Part shown: piece by piece, positions 10,632 to 24,289 of the stretch
How positions within the stretch are numbered: position 1 is the stretch's first letter
Layout: the number at the start of each line of letters is the position of its first letter
NCBI RefSeq assembly: GCF_000346465.2
Contig: NC_034015.1
Coordinates: 11,756,637-11,820,636 of the forward strand
Source: Prunus persica
Taxonomy: Eukaryota > Streptophyta > Magnoliopsida > Rosales > Rosaceae
Reading direction: 5' to 3'
Length of the DNA: 64,000 bases
Program-made: the position numbers and the translations under genes
Notes under the pieces: model-generated
What the model was told of the DNA's origin: nothing
What the model saw: the letters and a program-made list of their open reading frames with translations, nothing else
Databases searched by the model: none

Positions 10632-12092
10632 TGTGGGGGTCTTTTTCTTCCAGCAGCTGCAAATGGGCTGGGCTGCCGTAAAAGGAAAATTACTGAAATT
10701 GCCCCCTGTGCCTGAGTTCGAAAATTAAGCCCCAAAAGCACTTCGAAAGGGCAGTAAAGCCTTAGGAAGTGTTCTGGTTACCTTCACCAACGAAAATGAT
10801 GGCTGCTTACAGGTGATTTATGCTTGCTTACAGATAAAGTTTTAGCTTAGCATGAGGAGATTGTGGCATGGGAGCAAGGTCAGCATGAGTTGAGCACCAA
10901 AGAGGAAAATAAGGCTTCCTAGGGAGAAATGGGAGTGTTTAAGATGAGGGAGACAAGGTTTGCAGGATGATCTTGGCTAAAAAGGGGTAAAGGAAGGGCA
11001 TTACTTCTTCCGGCAGCTTGACAGGCTCTGAAAATAGTCTGTTAACAGAGAAGAACGAAGAAGAAGAGTGAATAGGGCTACTGGATTTTGCCAGTAAGAG
11101 AGGAAGCTTGCTCTCTCAGCCTGGGTTGATTTTTGCTAGGTGGAAGGGACCTCCTTTTATAGCTGAGGGAAACCTTCATTCCCCAAGAAAACCTAATGGT
11201 TTCTTCCCCAACTTAGCAAGTTTTTTCCTTCCCTTTTCCTTTCTTATCTTGACTTTTTCCTATTTTGGTAAGACTTCCCAGATCAATTTGCACAAAATTA
11301 GGAATTTTGGAGCTCAAGGCCCCCTTTCCCGCGGCTGCTCCAGTGAAGGTTTTCCACTTCCAGCCATTTTATTTTCCTTTCTTTCTCACTCCTTCCTATG
11401 ACCAGTTTTGATAGGGAAGGAGTTGGGATATGTATGTTGGTTTGAAGAGTGTCTCTCTTCCTGGTAGCTTGCATGTTAACATCCCTTGGTTTCTCTGGTG
11501 TTTTGTTTTGGAACTTGATCCATTCCCATGTGCTGGCACTTCCCAATAACTCTGTTCAGTGAACCTGCAGACCTCTTCTACGTGGCTTCTACTTTTCTAG
11601 CAAAGGGCTGAGGCTTTTGTGGCTTATTGTGGAATTTTGTATGGGCTAAGGTACTTCATTTAAATAAGTGGGCTATTTAAACATTGGGCTTTTGGTTGGG
11701 CTATCCTTTGACTGGGCTAATTTTGGTTGGGTTATTTTGATTGAGTTATTTTCCCTTTTGTGCTCACCCACATGTTTGGGCCTAAGAAATGGGCTTGGGT
11801 TCCGAGGCTCCCAAGCAACCCGAAACCTCCATTTCTTGACCCATCAATGGGCCTCATGACGACCTATTACCATCCATACCACAACCCACTCAAGCAAGCC
11901 CCGGGCATCTTGCGTGGCTTGGGCCCACTTAAGCTTGTAGCATGGCATGTTGTTTGTTTGCTTGGCGTGGCATGTGTATAAGCGCATATGGCCAACTTTC
12001 GCGTGCCCCAAATTGGGTTTCTTCTCGGTAAAATATCGCATTGGGCTGAGAATTTATTTGGGCCGAAGCGTGGATTTTTTTGGGCCTCAACA
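10632..12092. mobile_element. Solo LTR, about 1.46 kb
   Basis: It starts TGTGGGGG and ends CCTCAACA (TG...CA) and is flanked by an exact 5-bp duplication ATCCT (10627-10631 and 12093-12097). No primer-binding site, gag or pol lies next to it, so it is most simply a solo LTR left by recombination between two LTRs. The superfamily is not determinable from the LTR; the length would suit a gypsy element. Short ORFs within it have no recognisable product. Confidence 0.75.
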
Positions 12093-12332
12093 ATCCTAAA
12101 AAAGGAAAAATAAATAAATAAAAGTGTTTGAAAAAAGAAATTTTCAAATATCATGTCCTTGTATATCATTTGCTGATGGTTTCTGTTCACTCTGCTCATC
12201 TGGAGCAGAAGTCGAAGCAGATTTAGGCTCTGAATCTGATAGTAGCCCAATCAGGTCTTTTATTTTTCTTTTATTTTTTTCCACCCATTAATTTCAGAGT
12301 CATGACAACAAGCAAAAACCACTGGTTGTTTC

Positions 12333-12370
<38 letters not shown>

Positions 12371-13173
12371 TTGTTAGGCCTAGAGTGTCAATTTTTCTCT
12401 TCTTTCTGTGCAGGCGGTGGGCCCCAAAGAATCTGGGTGAACTAATTTCAATATGATTTAATTTCTTTCTTTTGCATTTTATTTTATTTTTAAAACTAGA
12501 TATTGGAAATAATTTCTTGTTTATAAGTGACCATAGATAATGGGTGATTTTCTTTCTTAATTTAAGAATTTTTGTTTTATTTCCTAACTTAAAATTTTAG
12601 TTTAGTGAAAATAATTATAAACTATTTAATACAAAAACTCAGAGTGTAAACTTTTACAGACGTTCGAGTGTTTGGGCTTGAAGTCCCATCATCCAACCAC
12701 CCATGATTCCCATTCTCGGGTCATGGATCAGTTTTCTAGCCCACTCATGGACAGTTTTCTGGTCCAACAGTAGCCGTGAGCAGCAACCTACTGTCCTCTC
12801 TTCTATAAAAACCAAAAAACCAACACATTCCAGATGAACACAATCCAGTACAAGAATTTTAATACGGCTTGACAACATTATAAAAAGGCACTTTTCTCTT
12901 TTTAGTGGCCACATGTTAAACTAATATTACCTGGGGAAAAATAGAGAACCCGAATCGTGTATTTGGAGAATACATTTGAATCAGCACTGTGAAAAACGAA
13001 AAAGATCCCTAATTTGTTACAAACAAACAGTAACAAAAAGCCCTAATTTTGTATTATACACAAACAAGAAACCCTTGCCATACAAAACAAAACACACATT
13101 TTACGCCTCTCTCACTGTCCCTCAAACCAATCTTATTGAAAGCTCATTATTGTTGGATCATCTTCAATCCCCC
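12093..13173. other. Intergenic, including the kinesin 3' UTR
   Basis: It contains a (GA)n tract at 12335-12366 and AT-rich spacer. The part next to 13173 is the 3' untranslated region of the minus-strand kinesin gene, with an undefined end. No further gene is supported. Confidence 0.5.
12335..12366. repeat. (GA)n microsatellite
   Basis: A pure GA run of about 30 bp in the spacer upstream (plus-strand sense) of the kinesin 3' end. Confidence 0.9.
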
Positions 13174-16100
13174 TCACCATCCTCCAAAACCATCAGATCG
13201 TCGAGTCTCTTTTGTTGATTCCGAAGAATCAGTTTCGGTTCCTTGGGATTTTTTTAACTTGGCCACAAGAACCCACATGTTGGCAAGTTCATTTTCTAAG
13301 TAGGCTTCCCTTTGTTTGGATTCCTCAACCCTTCTTTGAAGCTCAGCCTCTCTTTTATCCTTCTCCATAAGAGCAGCCTCGTATGAATGCTCTCTCTCCT
13401 TACTCACTGCCAGTTCTCTCTTCATTTCTGAGACAAACGCACCTTGGTCCTGTTTGGCGTGACTCTCTCTCCGACCATTTCGGCCTGTGCTACTACTTCG
13501 ACGCTGGGTGGGAGAGTTCTTAGATGCGGCCACCTCAGCAGTTAGTTTCTCGTTATGGTTCATGAGTTTGGCAACTTCTTCTGATAATGCCTTGAGCTCA
13601 ACAGCAGCAGCTGAGGCTAGACCTTTGGCATACGAACTCTCCTCCACCAGTTTCTGGTTCCGAACTTCTAAATGTTCTTTTGACTTGGTCAGTTCAGCCA
13701 CCTTCTGCTGCAGTTCTTCAACCTAAGTGAGGGTAAAAAAGAAAAAGGAAAAGATAAAAAGGAGTAATTTAATAGAGATGTAGCTTGACAGTGTTGAAAC
13801 TGATATATTAAAAAATAAAATGAAACAAATTGGAAGAATAACAAGCTCATGAAATTGATCACTGGTACTTTCCATGGGAATCCAGATCTTTTCGATGAAA
13901 AGATCATATCATAATTTAGTGCACTGCCAAATAAACTCTTAAAACAGAATGTTCCATAGAAATAATCATTTTTTCTTCTAAATATAGAGAGTTTCTGCAT
14001 GCATCAACAGAATCAGTTACGCCAAGACTAACTGGTAACTGCAACCTATTTTGCAGCACCCAAGTCTTCCGTTTGTTTGGGGCAGTACAAAACTCAAATT
14101 TTCCAACTAAATAAACACTCAGAGACCACGAGAGAAGGAAAACCTGCTTCTGTAGAAGGAAAATTTCATTTGTGTCATTCACCACTGCATGTTCTTTCTC
14201 TGTGTAAAGTTCCTCATGCAATTTTTTTGAATCAGTTTGAGAACTGACTATTGGGCTCAAATTTCTAGACTCTAGTGCCTCAGAGAGCTGCTGCTTCAAT
14301 GAGGCAACTGTTTCCTGCAACCCTTTGCATTCACAGACCTGGTAACAACGTAATATGATGTCATGTGAGGCTCTGAACTCTGAAATCTTATTGAAAGATG
14401 AAATTAACAAATAAATTTTATTAAACTGGTTCCCGTACCTTTTGTTCCAGCTGCTCTTGGATTATACGATTATCAGCAGCTTTAACCTGGCACGAAAGTA
14501 ATGATACAACAGTCAACAGAATAGACTGGGATTATAGTAGGACAACCCTCAGTAGAGCCCTAGGAAAACTTCATTTTCATTTTTCCATATCTTTGATAGT
14601 GTAGTTGTAATTTGAATAATATCCAAAGTCTTGTAAACTGGAAACTGAAGTAACACTAATAAAGGTATACCCAGAGAGGGTCATGCAAGTGGTATTTACG
14701 ATGGGTTTTTTGGACATCCCACGGAACGCAAATGCTTCTACAGTGTGTCAATTGATCACGCGAGTCTCTTGCCCACGACATTAATTATCAAACAAAAATA
14801 ATGTACAACTATAATCAACACAAAAGTATAGATATGATTGCAATGGACTGAATCCAATTATATGCCAGGGGGTCAACTTGATGCTCCATATGATTTATTT
14901 TAGTGTTATTTATTTACTGTGCTATATTTTCTTGGATCAAGATGTAGTAAGTTATTATCACCTCAAGTTCGAAGGACTTCTCATTCAATTGTGCCATCAC
15001 TTCAGCAAAAGACTGCAGCATAAACCACAAACAACATCAGTTTGACCTTAAAGACAGATTTTTTATGTTTCAAGAAAAAAAAGGTACAAGCTGACCCAAC
15101 AGTACGGAAGTCCAAACTTACTTGGGATATTTCCAGTTGATCCAGTTTGTTGGGTGAAACAATGAAGGACTCCGCAATTTTCTTTTCCAGCAAAGCTATT
15201 TGTCCATTCTTCGCCTTGATTTCATCTTTTAACTTTCGCATCTCCATCTTCATTACAGAACAACCGTAAAATTGAAGGTCCCAGGAATATTAACAGCATT
15301 TGGAGACAAAGATGGTAAGGATATAAGAGAATTACATTAATTCCATCCTTGTGGGGGTTTTTTGCTGCCTCCTCAGACAACCGCTTCAGAGCACTTGAAT
15401 GGAGTGCTACCTCACCAGACAAGATTTTTTGCTGCTCCCTTAAAAGATCAATCTGATCAATTGATTTCGTGGTAGTCTGACAGTAGAAATGAATAAATGA
15501 GTGAACGAATGAATCAGAAAATAGAGAAATAAATTCTATTTGGACCATACTTAGAATATCCCTCACATAATTTCTTAGCCTGTAAGTTTACAAGATTTGA
15601 TATTTCACATACTGGCTCAAGTACAAGGTAATATTCTTTATGCAAAAGATCCACATACCAGAGGTGTCTCTTGTCCCAGGAAATTTTCCTGACCAACTTC
15701 TCTATCCTCTCTAGCCTCAGACAAAAGATCAGCAGATGGAGAACTCTCTGTCAGTAGAGAATGTGAAAGTCTGGATTCTGGATGAAAATTACCACTTTCT
15801 GCTTGAGGTGTTGACGGTGTACTAGTAGATTTTATTCCACTGGATCTATCGCTGGTGCTTGTCAAGGTCCCCGCACCACTATCACGTTTCTGACCAAGAA
15901 TTGACAAAAGATGGAAAATGAATCTATAAAGAATACAAAAAGGTCTTGCAATGATAAATATATTGGGCTGTCAGGCACAAGCAGCACAAGTTTGATTGTT
16001 CAGAGTAACCAGTTCCTTCAGAAAAGCTGAAGGTTCAGACCATACTAAGAAGTCCCTCATAGGATCCCATGCCATTTTAGTGGATCAACATGGGGTACTG

Positions 16101-19100
16101 GCTTTAAGGGAAAAAAAGAAAAGAAGGAATATATACTTGGAAATTACAAGAATGAAAGGGATTTTCTTAAAAATTTATTTATTTAAGGGAAATAACCCCA
16201 AGAAATTACAAGATCAACCTTCTAAAGCATGTATGTTAAGGTATAAGTACATTGGCATCAAGAATATAATACATATGTGGAAATATATATTATATATAAC
16301 AAAGGAACAGAATAAAACTCAGACCCCCTCTAAGAGAGAGCCATTGCAACAAACACCTTAAACATCTATCCGAATGACACCCTCCCACACCACTCCCCTC
16401 CCCCACCACACCAAATCCCACACACCCCCCCACCCAAACATAAATTTCATATAAGACCATTACTCCAAAATCAAGGCACCTTAAGAAAGGATGAAATATT
16501 TCTACCAACCAAATGGCACATACCCGTAGCTTTAACCAGTTTAACAGTCCATGCTTCCGAGTCTTCTTCTCCCCCTTCAGTGTATCTTCAGTAGTTTCAG
16601 TACTCCCCTCAAGAGGAGGAACAAATAAGTCAATGCTTTCATCATCTAAAATCAAGTCCCGCCTTTTGTATGGCAGGTATGCAAGCTGTAATTTTACACA
16701 AGTAGTTACACTCATATCAAACAGAATGAGGAATAGGAAAAGAAAAAAGTCAACAAAAAAACAAGCAACTAAATAAGCAAACAAAAAAAACAAAAACTAG
16801 TCTATTCATCTAGCAGAGGGAAATCTTAGGAAAATTCAATCCGACCTCCTCTTCACCAAAGGAATGTCTTCTTCTATGACCAGGTCGATGAGGAAACCTT
16901 GATGATTGTGTTGCTTTTGTTGAGACCAAAATCAACTTTGTCAGCCTTTGGATTCTTCCCAATAAAGCACCTTTGGCTTCTTCTTCTTGTTCCAGTCTTG
17001 ATTGCAGTTTGAATTTACCATCTTCTAACTTCACACATTACATCACAGTAAAAGAAGCAGTTCAAGTCACGCAACATTGACTATTCAGAAATATATAATG
17101 CATCAATACTGAGAACTGTGCATTAATTGAATGACAAAACGTCTGTTGGTAATACCAGAGGACTGAACCCCATCTTTATCAAGGAAGGGGCCCAAGATGG
17201 CTTTACGATTGATCCATAACAATAATTTAAGTGGATTTTAGAAGATACAAAATAAACAAATAAATCTCAAAACTAGTTATACATTCACACTTAATTTATA
17301 GGGTTGTGCCAACTGAGATAACAGCAATATTATTGTCTTTTTTCCTGTAGGTGTCTAAACCAATTTTAATCATGTTTTAGCATTTCATTCAAGTTTGATT
17401 TCTATGAAAGCGATGGAGTTTTAGAATCAGAATATCACAAAAGTTGCAGACCCAGAAATAACCCTGAGACCAACCCAGAAGAGGAATTTGAATGCACCTT
17501 TTGTTTAAGGAGCAGAATATCATCTTCCCCAGCATCTTTTAGTTGAGGAATTGTAACGATACCCCTCTTCAACTGTTCTAACTCTTCCTTCAAACTACGT
17601 ATCTCATTTTGATATTTCTTAATAAGTGACTTCTCATCAATAATCTGCAGGTACATAAAATTATGTGAGGTGAGAAACAAATGAAAATACTAATACAAAT
17701 GAAAATACTAACAGTTTAAAGAAAAGAGATAAAACAAGCATACCTTGTTTTGTGCTGCTTGAATTTCAATGTGTTTTGCTCGGTGTGCAAATTTTAACGT
17801 ATTATGTGTCTCTTCTGAACTGCTTGATGAAGGAGTAACATTGCAGATGAGCTGTAATAGTAGACAACATAAGTAATCAATTACAAAACTTTCTTCGCAA
17901 TCAATATTGGTTCTGCCACAAAGATGTATTGAAATAATAACCTTCATGCAGATAAATGGAATAGAGGTGGAACCATAAAGACAGGGGAAGCCTTACAGAT
18001 ACACGGCCATGACCACTTAGCGAAGATTGAAGAAGTCTGGTTAATTTAGAATCCCGGTATGGTATATGAGTAGCCCTCGCATCTGTCAACTTTGATATAA
18101 CCTACGTCAACAGAAGTTAAAATATTCTGAAATGAGTATATCATATAAGATAAACAATTACTGGGAAAAGGACAATCTAATATGATATTTCAAACTTCTT
18201 GGCTTAAAAATACGGTTGAGGCCTCACAGTTCCTAGAGTTAGCAGACTTTTATTTATATAGGATCCTTCTTTTCGCCTGACACCAGTAGTTTCAGCTTTT
18301 GAGCTTTCAGAACCTGCCAGATCGATGAGGTTCTGCACATATAAGTTAGATATGAAAGATCCATGAGAAAATCGTAAATATTGAATATATAAAAAGCTGA
18401 ATAATTCACAATTGTAACCAAGAAATATAGCAAACCAGTCGTTTGTAACTAAGAAAGATAACAAACAAGTAATTGAAGTCAGTCCTTAGTGTTGAATACT
18501 TACCAATTGTGACAGACTTACAGCTTCGCCTTCACTATTTTCCCCACATGGGCTACTCTCTATTGTCTGTTAACAAAGTAGTCATACAAACATATTAAGT
18601 CATGTGCAGGTTTGTCCGTGTCAAGAAAACAATAGAAGAGAAATTAAAGGTAAGATACCATAAAAAGATATTGAAATGATTACTGAAAACAGAAATAGAA
18701 TTACAAAAAACAATCAAGATTACAATATGCTATATTAAGATAAGGGAAACACACCAGTGTAAATATCGTGTGGCTCCGGCTACTGAGTAAATTGAAATTT
18801 GTCGATCCAACATGCCTGTGCTCTGTTGGCAACAATTAAAATTCCATCACAAAGTGAAACAAGATTCGTGAAAGGAATACGAGAAGTTAAAATTGACAAG
18901 AACCAATAGCATCTGGTCAACTACACAAACAAACAAGATTTTGGATAATACGAAACTCCCATAATCACAAAATATCATTAATGTTCTTTTACCTTCTCCA
19001 GCTGCTATAAGTGAAAGGGCGTGAGCTGGGGATAGTACAACTTCTTCCTTTGTTCCTTCAACAAAGGTGCCCTACAGCCATCAATTAAGCAATTAACAAG

Positions 19101-22100
19101 ACATTCTTAACAGTTTGGAAATGCCAGCTTCGACAAAGTAACTAACCACATAATCATAAGTAAATATTCTGATTGTAACAGACTCCATACAAAAGTTAAT
19201 GAAAAGATTTTGTGTGGCGTCTTCAGTCACGCAGGAATTTTCAAAAACTCTAAGAACCAGGTACCTGCCTTAGACTGCAGGTAATAGGAATGTATCTTGG
19301 ACCATGAATCAGTGATCATATTTCTACACCATATATTGTCTACACTTCAAATCATTGCCTAAAGCTCAAGAGGAAGAGATTTCATCTCTATCTTACCATG
19401 GATATTAAATGCATCATGAAGTGTAAAGGCATAAGATTAATGATGTGATCGAAGCATTTGAAACAATGGCAGTAACCATTGTTATTGGCATAACAGTAAT
19501 TTATGAAGATGATCGTAAGATCACAAAATGAGTAAAGCACCTGGGCATCCTCTCTAATTCGTAAATTCTGTCCTGCTGGATTCAACAAGTCATTAACAAC
19601 CTGAAATGAAAGAAACCATAAAGGGTAATAAAGTAAATTTAAAGGTACAAGCATCACTAAAGCTAGTATAAAGTTAAACAGTGCAAACAGAAAACTTGAA
19701 ATCAAGAACAATCTCCAAATAGCAACAACCAATAAGAGATTCATAAGTATGCTATAGAGAAAATAGGAGTGTAAAAAGTCTTACCTCATTATAAATCTCC
19801 AAGTATGACACGCGAAGAAGAAACTCTCGATTTGGAGTCTGGAGAATAGACAGATATCATAATATGTAGTTTCTCTACTAAAAAAAGACTAAAGATGTTA
19901 CGTTACATTAAGAACTTAGTATTGCATATAAAGTACCTCCTGGATGATGCTAAAAGCATCCTTCACAGCCAGTGGTATAATTCCAGGCGACCTCTGATCA
20001 CCCTGAAATTTGTAGGAGAAGGCATATTGATAATCATAACGGATCCAAGCGCATTAATACCCAATCTCACTACAAAGCACAATGTATGTTACTTCTATGA
20101 GAAACTATGAAGAAATAGAGGTGCCCGATGAATGCATATTAACCAGTTATACTCTATATAAGAATATGATGAGAATCTCACATGCATAGTGTGAGTCTTC
20201 CCGCTGCTGGTCACCCCATATGCAAAAATTGTACCTGGCATGGAAGGAAATCATAAGCCATTTATATAAGCACTAAATTATGTCATATCTACAACTTAGA
20301 TATATCTGAATACCAAAGAAAGAGTATAACTCCCTCAAATTTTAGTGCAAACTGCTAATAACTTCGCTTGAGCAACAAGTTGCCGAACCCATTCAAACTA
20401 CCAGTGCCCAAGTTACCCTTGGCAGGCAGAGGTTTTTACTCTTGACAGTCAAAGCATTGGGTGCCTAGGAAACAAAACAGATGGCAGAACCAGGATGGCT
20501 TGTTCAGCCAAATAGATTCTCTAGTCATATTCACATAGCTTAACAAAGAGAAGATCCCAAAGTTTTCTAGATGGTTAACGAAACTGTGTAGACCAAGATT
20601 GCGAAGGGATTGATCATCTTATGGTTCCTAGAGTTCAGCCAGAATTAGTGGTCCCAGCTTTTCCTTATGCAACAGACCGTTAGGTCCCAAGATTCTATTA
20701 TCATCATTCACTACACACCAATTACAACTATACTTCAGCCAGTAAGCAATAACAATGCACTCTCCAACCTATAGCATTGTTCAAAAAGGTCCAGCAACCT
20801 AGTCAAAAAGAATTTAGGAGGGAAGCTCAAAGTCCTTGGAATGTTATTGAATTGAGTGGCTGAGGTAAGAATTCATCATATGACATTAATTAACATGGAG
20901 AACGAGTGCCCCAATTGATTTACACTTTTTCATGGGTTCATGCATGCAAGGGTTATATCACTTCTTGCAATGTAATCAAGCCATGCTTGGTGAAAATAGA
21001 AAGGGAAAAAGTAAACGCAAAGGCCAAATGGACTTATAACTGGCACTCGTATAAGATAATTCATCAAACTTATATCTAAAAAGTAGGTGCTGTAATCAAT
21101 TTGATAATGTAAAGGAAACAAAAGCAAACGGAAAATGTGTTCAACCTACAGTTCATCCAGCAAGAAAGGAACGACTCTTAAAATACAGTCTATACAAATG
21201 TATACAAGAGAGCTTTACTGTCTTTTTTTAGTAACCCAATTACTATCCAATTTGTCCCCAAATTATTAGAAATATAACTATCAAGAGCTATATGAATCAG
21301 GTTGTGAATGGACCACACAATAATATCAGATCTCGAAAAGTCAAACTTCCAGTGTAATTCGTGAAGCTGAATCCAAATAGTTGGGGTACAATTTTTGGTT
21401 TCAATAAGTTGAAAATTAATTGTGCATTGGCCATCTTTTATAACTGGAAAAAAGCAACTGATCAAACTACACTTCAGATAAATTTCAGGACATGAAATCA
21501 AGCTGCAAACAATGCAGAAATTTAAGTTCATCAAACCAAGAAGTCAAAGCTATTTACCATTGACACCTTCCATAGCACCACTAATAACATGCTGAGCAGC
21601 AACATCATAGACATGGCGTGTTGTGGTGGTAGGGCCAAACACCCTATCTAGAAGCATAGAATAAAGAAACCATGAGACAAAATACAAGGCTCAACCAAAA
21701 ATTAACTTATGTGAGTTTTACGTTCAACGCATTGGATAAAATATTTCCCTAACAAGATATGGAAATATAACATTTTTTCTTATGGGAAATCATAAACTTC
21801 TACTAAATTAAGGGTAAAACTATGCTGCATTGACTTCTGATGTGCTATGGCCTTTATCATATAGAGTTATTCTCTGGCAAGGACCTGTTTCTTATATATG
21901 GATGACTAAGATGCAAAGTGAGTAAGATCTCAATTCATCTCAGTCATCCATATCTAGTGTAATGGATAAAAACCAAGTCATTATTTATGTGCAAATTCAT
22001 TAGACCTCAAGATCATTAAGCTTTGATTTACTATTTTCTTCCTCTACACAAGCTCAATAAATAAAGAGAATGCAAGACTATTTGTTTAATGGAAAATAGA

Positions 22101-22542
22101 TAAATACCGTATGCATAAGCTATTGATGGATTATGCTCATTCCGCACAATAGTGTCTCCATCTGCATACCATGCAATTTCTTCTCCTTGGCGAATTTCCC
22201 TCGGGCTACACCAGACATAGACAAGAACCAACAGCTGACTTATTAAGTACTCACGGAACTTTATAAGTGAAATATAATTCATACTAGTGAAATGAACCTG
22301 AGTGGACGAAAGCGGACCGTCACTGTGACATTTTCTTTTGATCTGTCCACATCTTGCGGTACACTTTCTGAGTACAAGTACTGTGGCTTACTTCGAGCTG
22401 AAGAAGATGCAGGAGAGCTCTGACCTTCAATAGATGTTTCCAAATATTGTTTTGAAGACGATGTAGTCGAAGATGCAGGAGAATTAGCAGCTCTTGAACC
22501 GAATTTTTTTGACCTTGGTCCATGTTTTGATGCCATTACCAC
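13174..22542 (-). CDS. Kinesin-7 family motor protein (KIN-7K/L-like), 23 coding exons
   Basis: A plus-end-directed microtubule motor of the plant CENP-E-like kinesin-7 family. The first in-frame ATG is 22542. The ATG at 22536 (MASKHG...) fits the family better and gives about 1006 aa. Exons (plus coordinates, high to low): 22298-22542, 22108-22205, 21558-21647, 20182-20234, 19937-20002, about 19785-19838, 19541-19600, 18993-19071, 18755-18822, 18504-18566, 18228-18332, 17997-18101, 17744-17851, 17498-17644, 16846-17028, 16524-16685, 15659-15889, 15336-15476, 15122-15247, 14962-15012, 14439-14486, 14144-14338, 13174-13722. Phases agree throughout. The motor domain covers about residues 65-410: P-loop GVTSSGKT (149-156), switch I SSRSH (260-264), switch II DLAGSE (294-299). 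The tail is Ser-rich, then coiled coil to the C-terminus. There is no RING domain, unlike the MKRP2 type. The N-terminus is Ser/Thr-rich, and chloroplast targeting suggested for relatives is unproven. Confidence 0.93.
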
Positions 22543-23300
22543 TCGAAGTCAATCCTTCAATACATCGACTACAAATTCTACTTCAGCATCAATCTGCACC
22601 AGAAGTAAGTTCAAAATCAACCAAATTGAAGTAACAAGTTCAATTTTTGAGTACCTCCACTAAGCACTAAGCATACTCTAGCACTGTTTTTGGTTGCCAA
22701 GAAAACTGTAGGTAAAATGATTGTGGCATGGAGGGTGTAGTAGTTCGAATTGTTGAGAGCAAAACAACGGAATACTAAAAAACCAACTATATCCAACTAC
22801 TCCTGGGATTAGTTAAGTTTACCTCATCTCGCCGTTTTTTTTGCTAATACATAAATGTAGCAAAAATTAAAATGTCAAAAATCATAATTCTCTGTTACCC
22901 TACTTTCCTCATTTTCTCAGCAACCAGACAACGAGTAAGGCAATGAGAAAATGCAGAAAATTAGGTAAAGGAAGAGAACAAGTCCCCATTAAATTGCAGA
23001 AAATTACATCTTCTTAACCCATTGTTACGTTGCTAAGAAAAAAGCAAAGAGATTAAGTACAAATACAACTAACCCAAATTCCAGCTTCCAAATTCCAAAG
23101 CACAGAAAAACTAAACAGAGCAGAAGAGGCTTTACCTGCAAACGCAATCAGAGGGGCATTGCATGCACCAAATGGAGAAAAGTGGGGAGAAAGCGAGCTT
23201 TATATCACAGAGATCTTCTCAGAAGTCGGAAAGGGACGGATCTGAGAGACGCTTGCTCTGTGCGAGTGAGTGAGGGACCAAGAGAGAGAGATATCTGAGC
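22543..23300 (-). other. Kinesin 5' leader with an untranslated-region intron
   Basis: A donor (GCAG|GTAAAG, exon end at 23136) and an acceptor (GGTGCAG|ATTG, exon resuming at 22593) define a probable intron in the 5' UTR. The first exon likely starts near 23250-23300. The short leader before the ATG is 22543-22593. This is inferred from splice signals only. Confidence 0.55.
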
Positions 23301-23465
23301 TATTTTTTCTCTATATTTTGTAAAAAATAAAATGGAGCCTTTCTTGCTTGCCTTGGAAGCGATGCCTTTGATCAAAGGCAATCAGCATTTCTCAATCCAA
23401 CTTTTTTGCAGAGAGAGTAAGCGAGACTCATACATACATAAACGGCATATACATCACCTATAGTC

Positions 23466-23500
<35 letters not shown>

Positions 23501-23700
23501 AAAGGAAAAGAAAAAGGAAAGAAAGTGGTTAGAGAGAGAGAGTGAATTTGGTACAGTAGCTGTAGCTTAGTGAAAGGCTGGCTGTAATGGTGGTGGGGCT
23601 ATGTTTTTTTCTTTTTTTCATTATTTATTTATTTATTTGAGGGGGCAGAGAGAGACTCAGAGAGTCAAGTGGTCACAGGAGTTGTGTGCGATGAGGGGGT
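23301..23700 (-). promoter_or_regulatory. Kinesin promoter region with GA tracts
   Basis: The region contains a (GA)n run at 23465-23492 and shorter GAGA blocks around 23531-23545 and 23646-23660. Such tracts are bound by BPC/GAGA-type factors in plants. A TATA element cannot be assigned with confidence. Confidence 0.35.
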
Positions 23701-23998
23701 GGGGCCCAAGGGGAAAATTAGGCGAAGACGAGAAAACGACGTCGTATGTCGGATGTCAAGACCTGTGAACTTTCGTCCGTTGTTTGACACGTATTTATCA
23801 TTGTTAGTACATGACAATTCTGTCTGCTAAAAAAATGTCTTGTGGTGATAATTTGATTATGTCTTTTTTTTTTTTGTCAATTCTAATCATTAACATCGTC
23901 ATCATCATAATTTTAAGCCTCGGGATCTAAACCTTTTTTTTTACTTCACTGGCTTGTAATTTTCCTCAATAACTAACTTTTAATATTATTGACTTGCT

Positions 23999-24141
23999 GC
24001 AAAAAGGATCCACTAGTGTAGTGGTTTGGAGTATTTACTTTCTCAGACAAGTTTCTGGATTCGAGTCATAGCATCCGTGTAGTGTGTATGAATTTAGTAT
24101 GCTATTGTCCATCTCAATAAGAAAGGTCCTCAAAAAAAAAT
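23999..24141 (+). mobile_element. tRNA-derived SINE, family 2
   Basis: Box A TAGTGTAGTGG at about 24015 and box B GGATTCGAGTC at about 24058 are followed by an A-run at 24132-24140. It is flanked by an exact 16-bp duplication ATATTATTGACTTGCT (23983-23998 and 24142-24157). The good duplication suggests a fairly recent insertion. Confidence 0.88.
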
Positions 24142-24289
24142 ATATTATTGACTTGCTTTGTTTTTTACACGATATAAAGATTGTAACATTATAGTTAAAC
24201 TTGAAGACCAAAAATGCGTGGAGAGGTTTAAGATGCTTTACGGACTAAGCTAAAGCTTTCGATGTGGATACTCTCCACACGCCCCTTAT

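Noticed and set aside
11108..12250. Several 60-130-codon ORFs on both strands
   Set aside because: All lie within or next to the solo LTR, overlap each other and have no domain signal.
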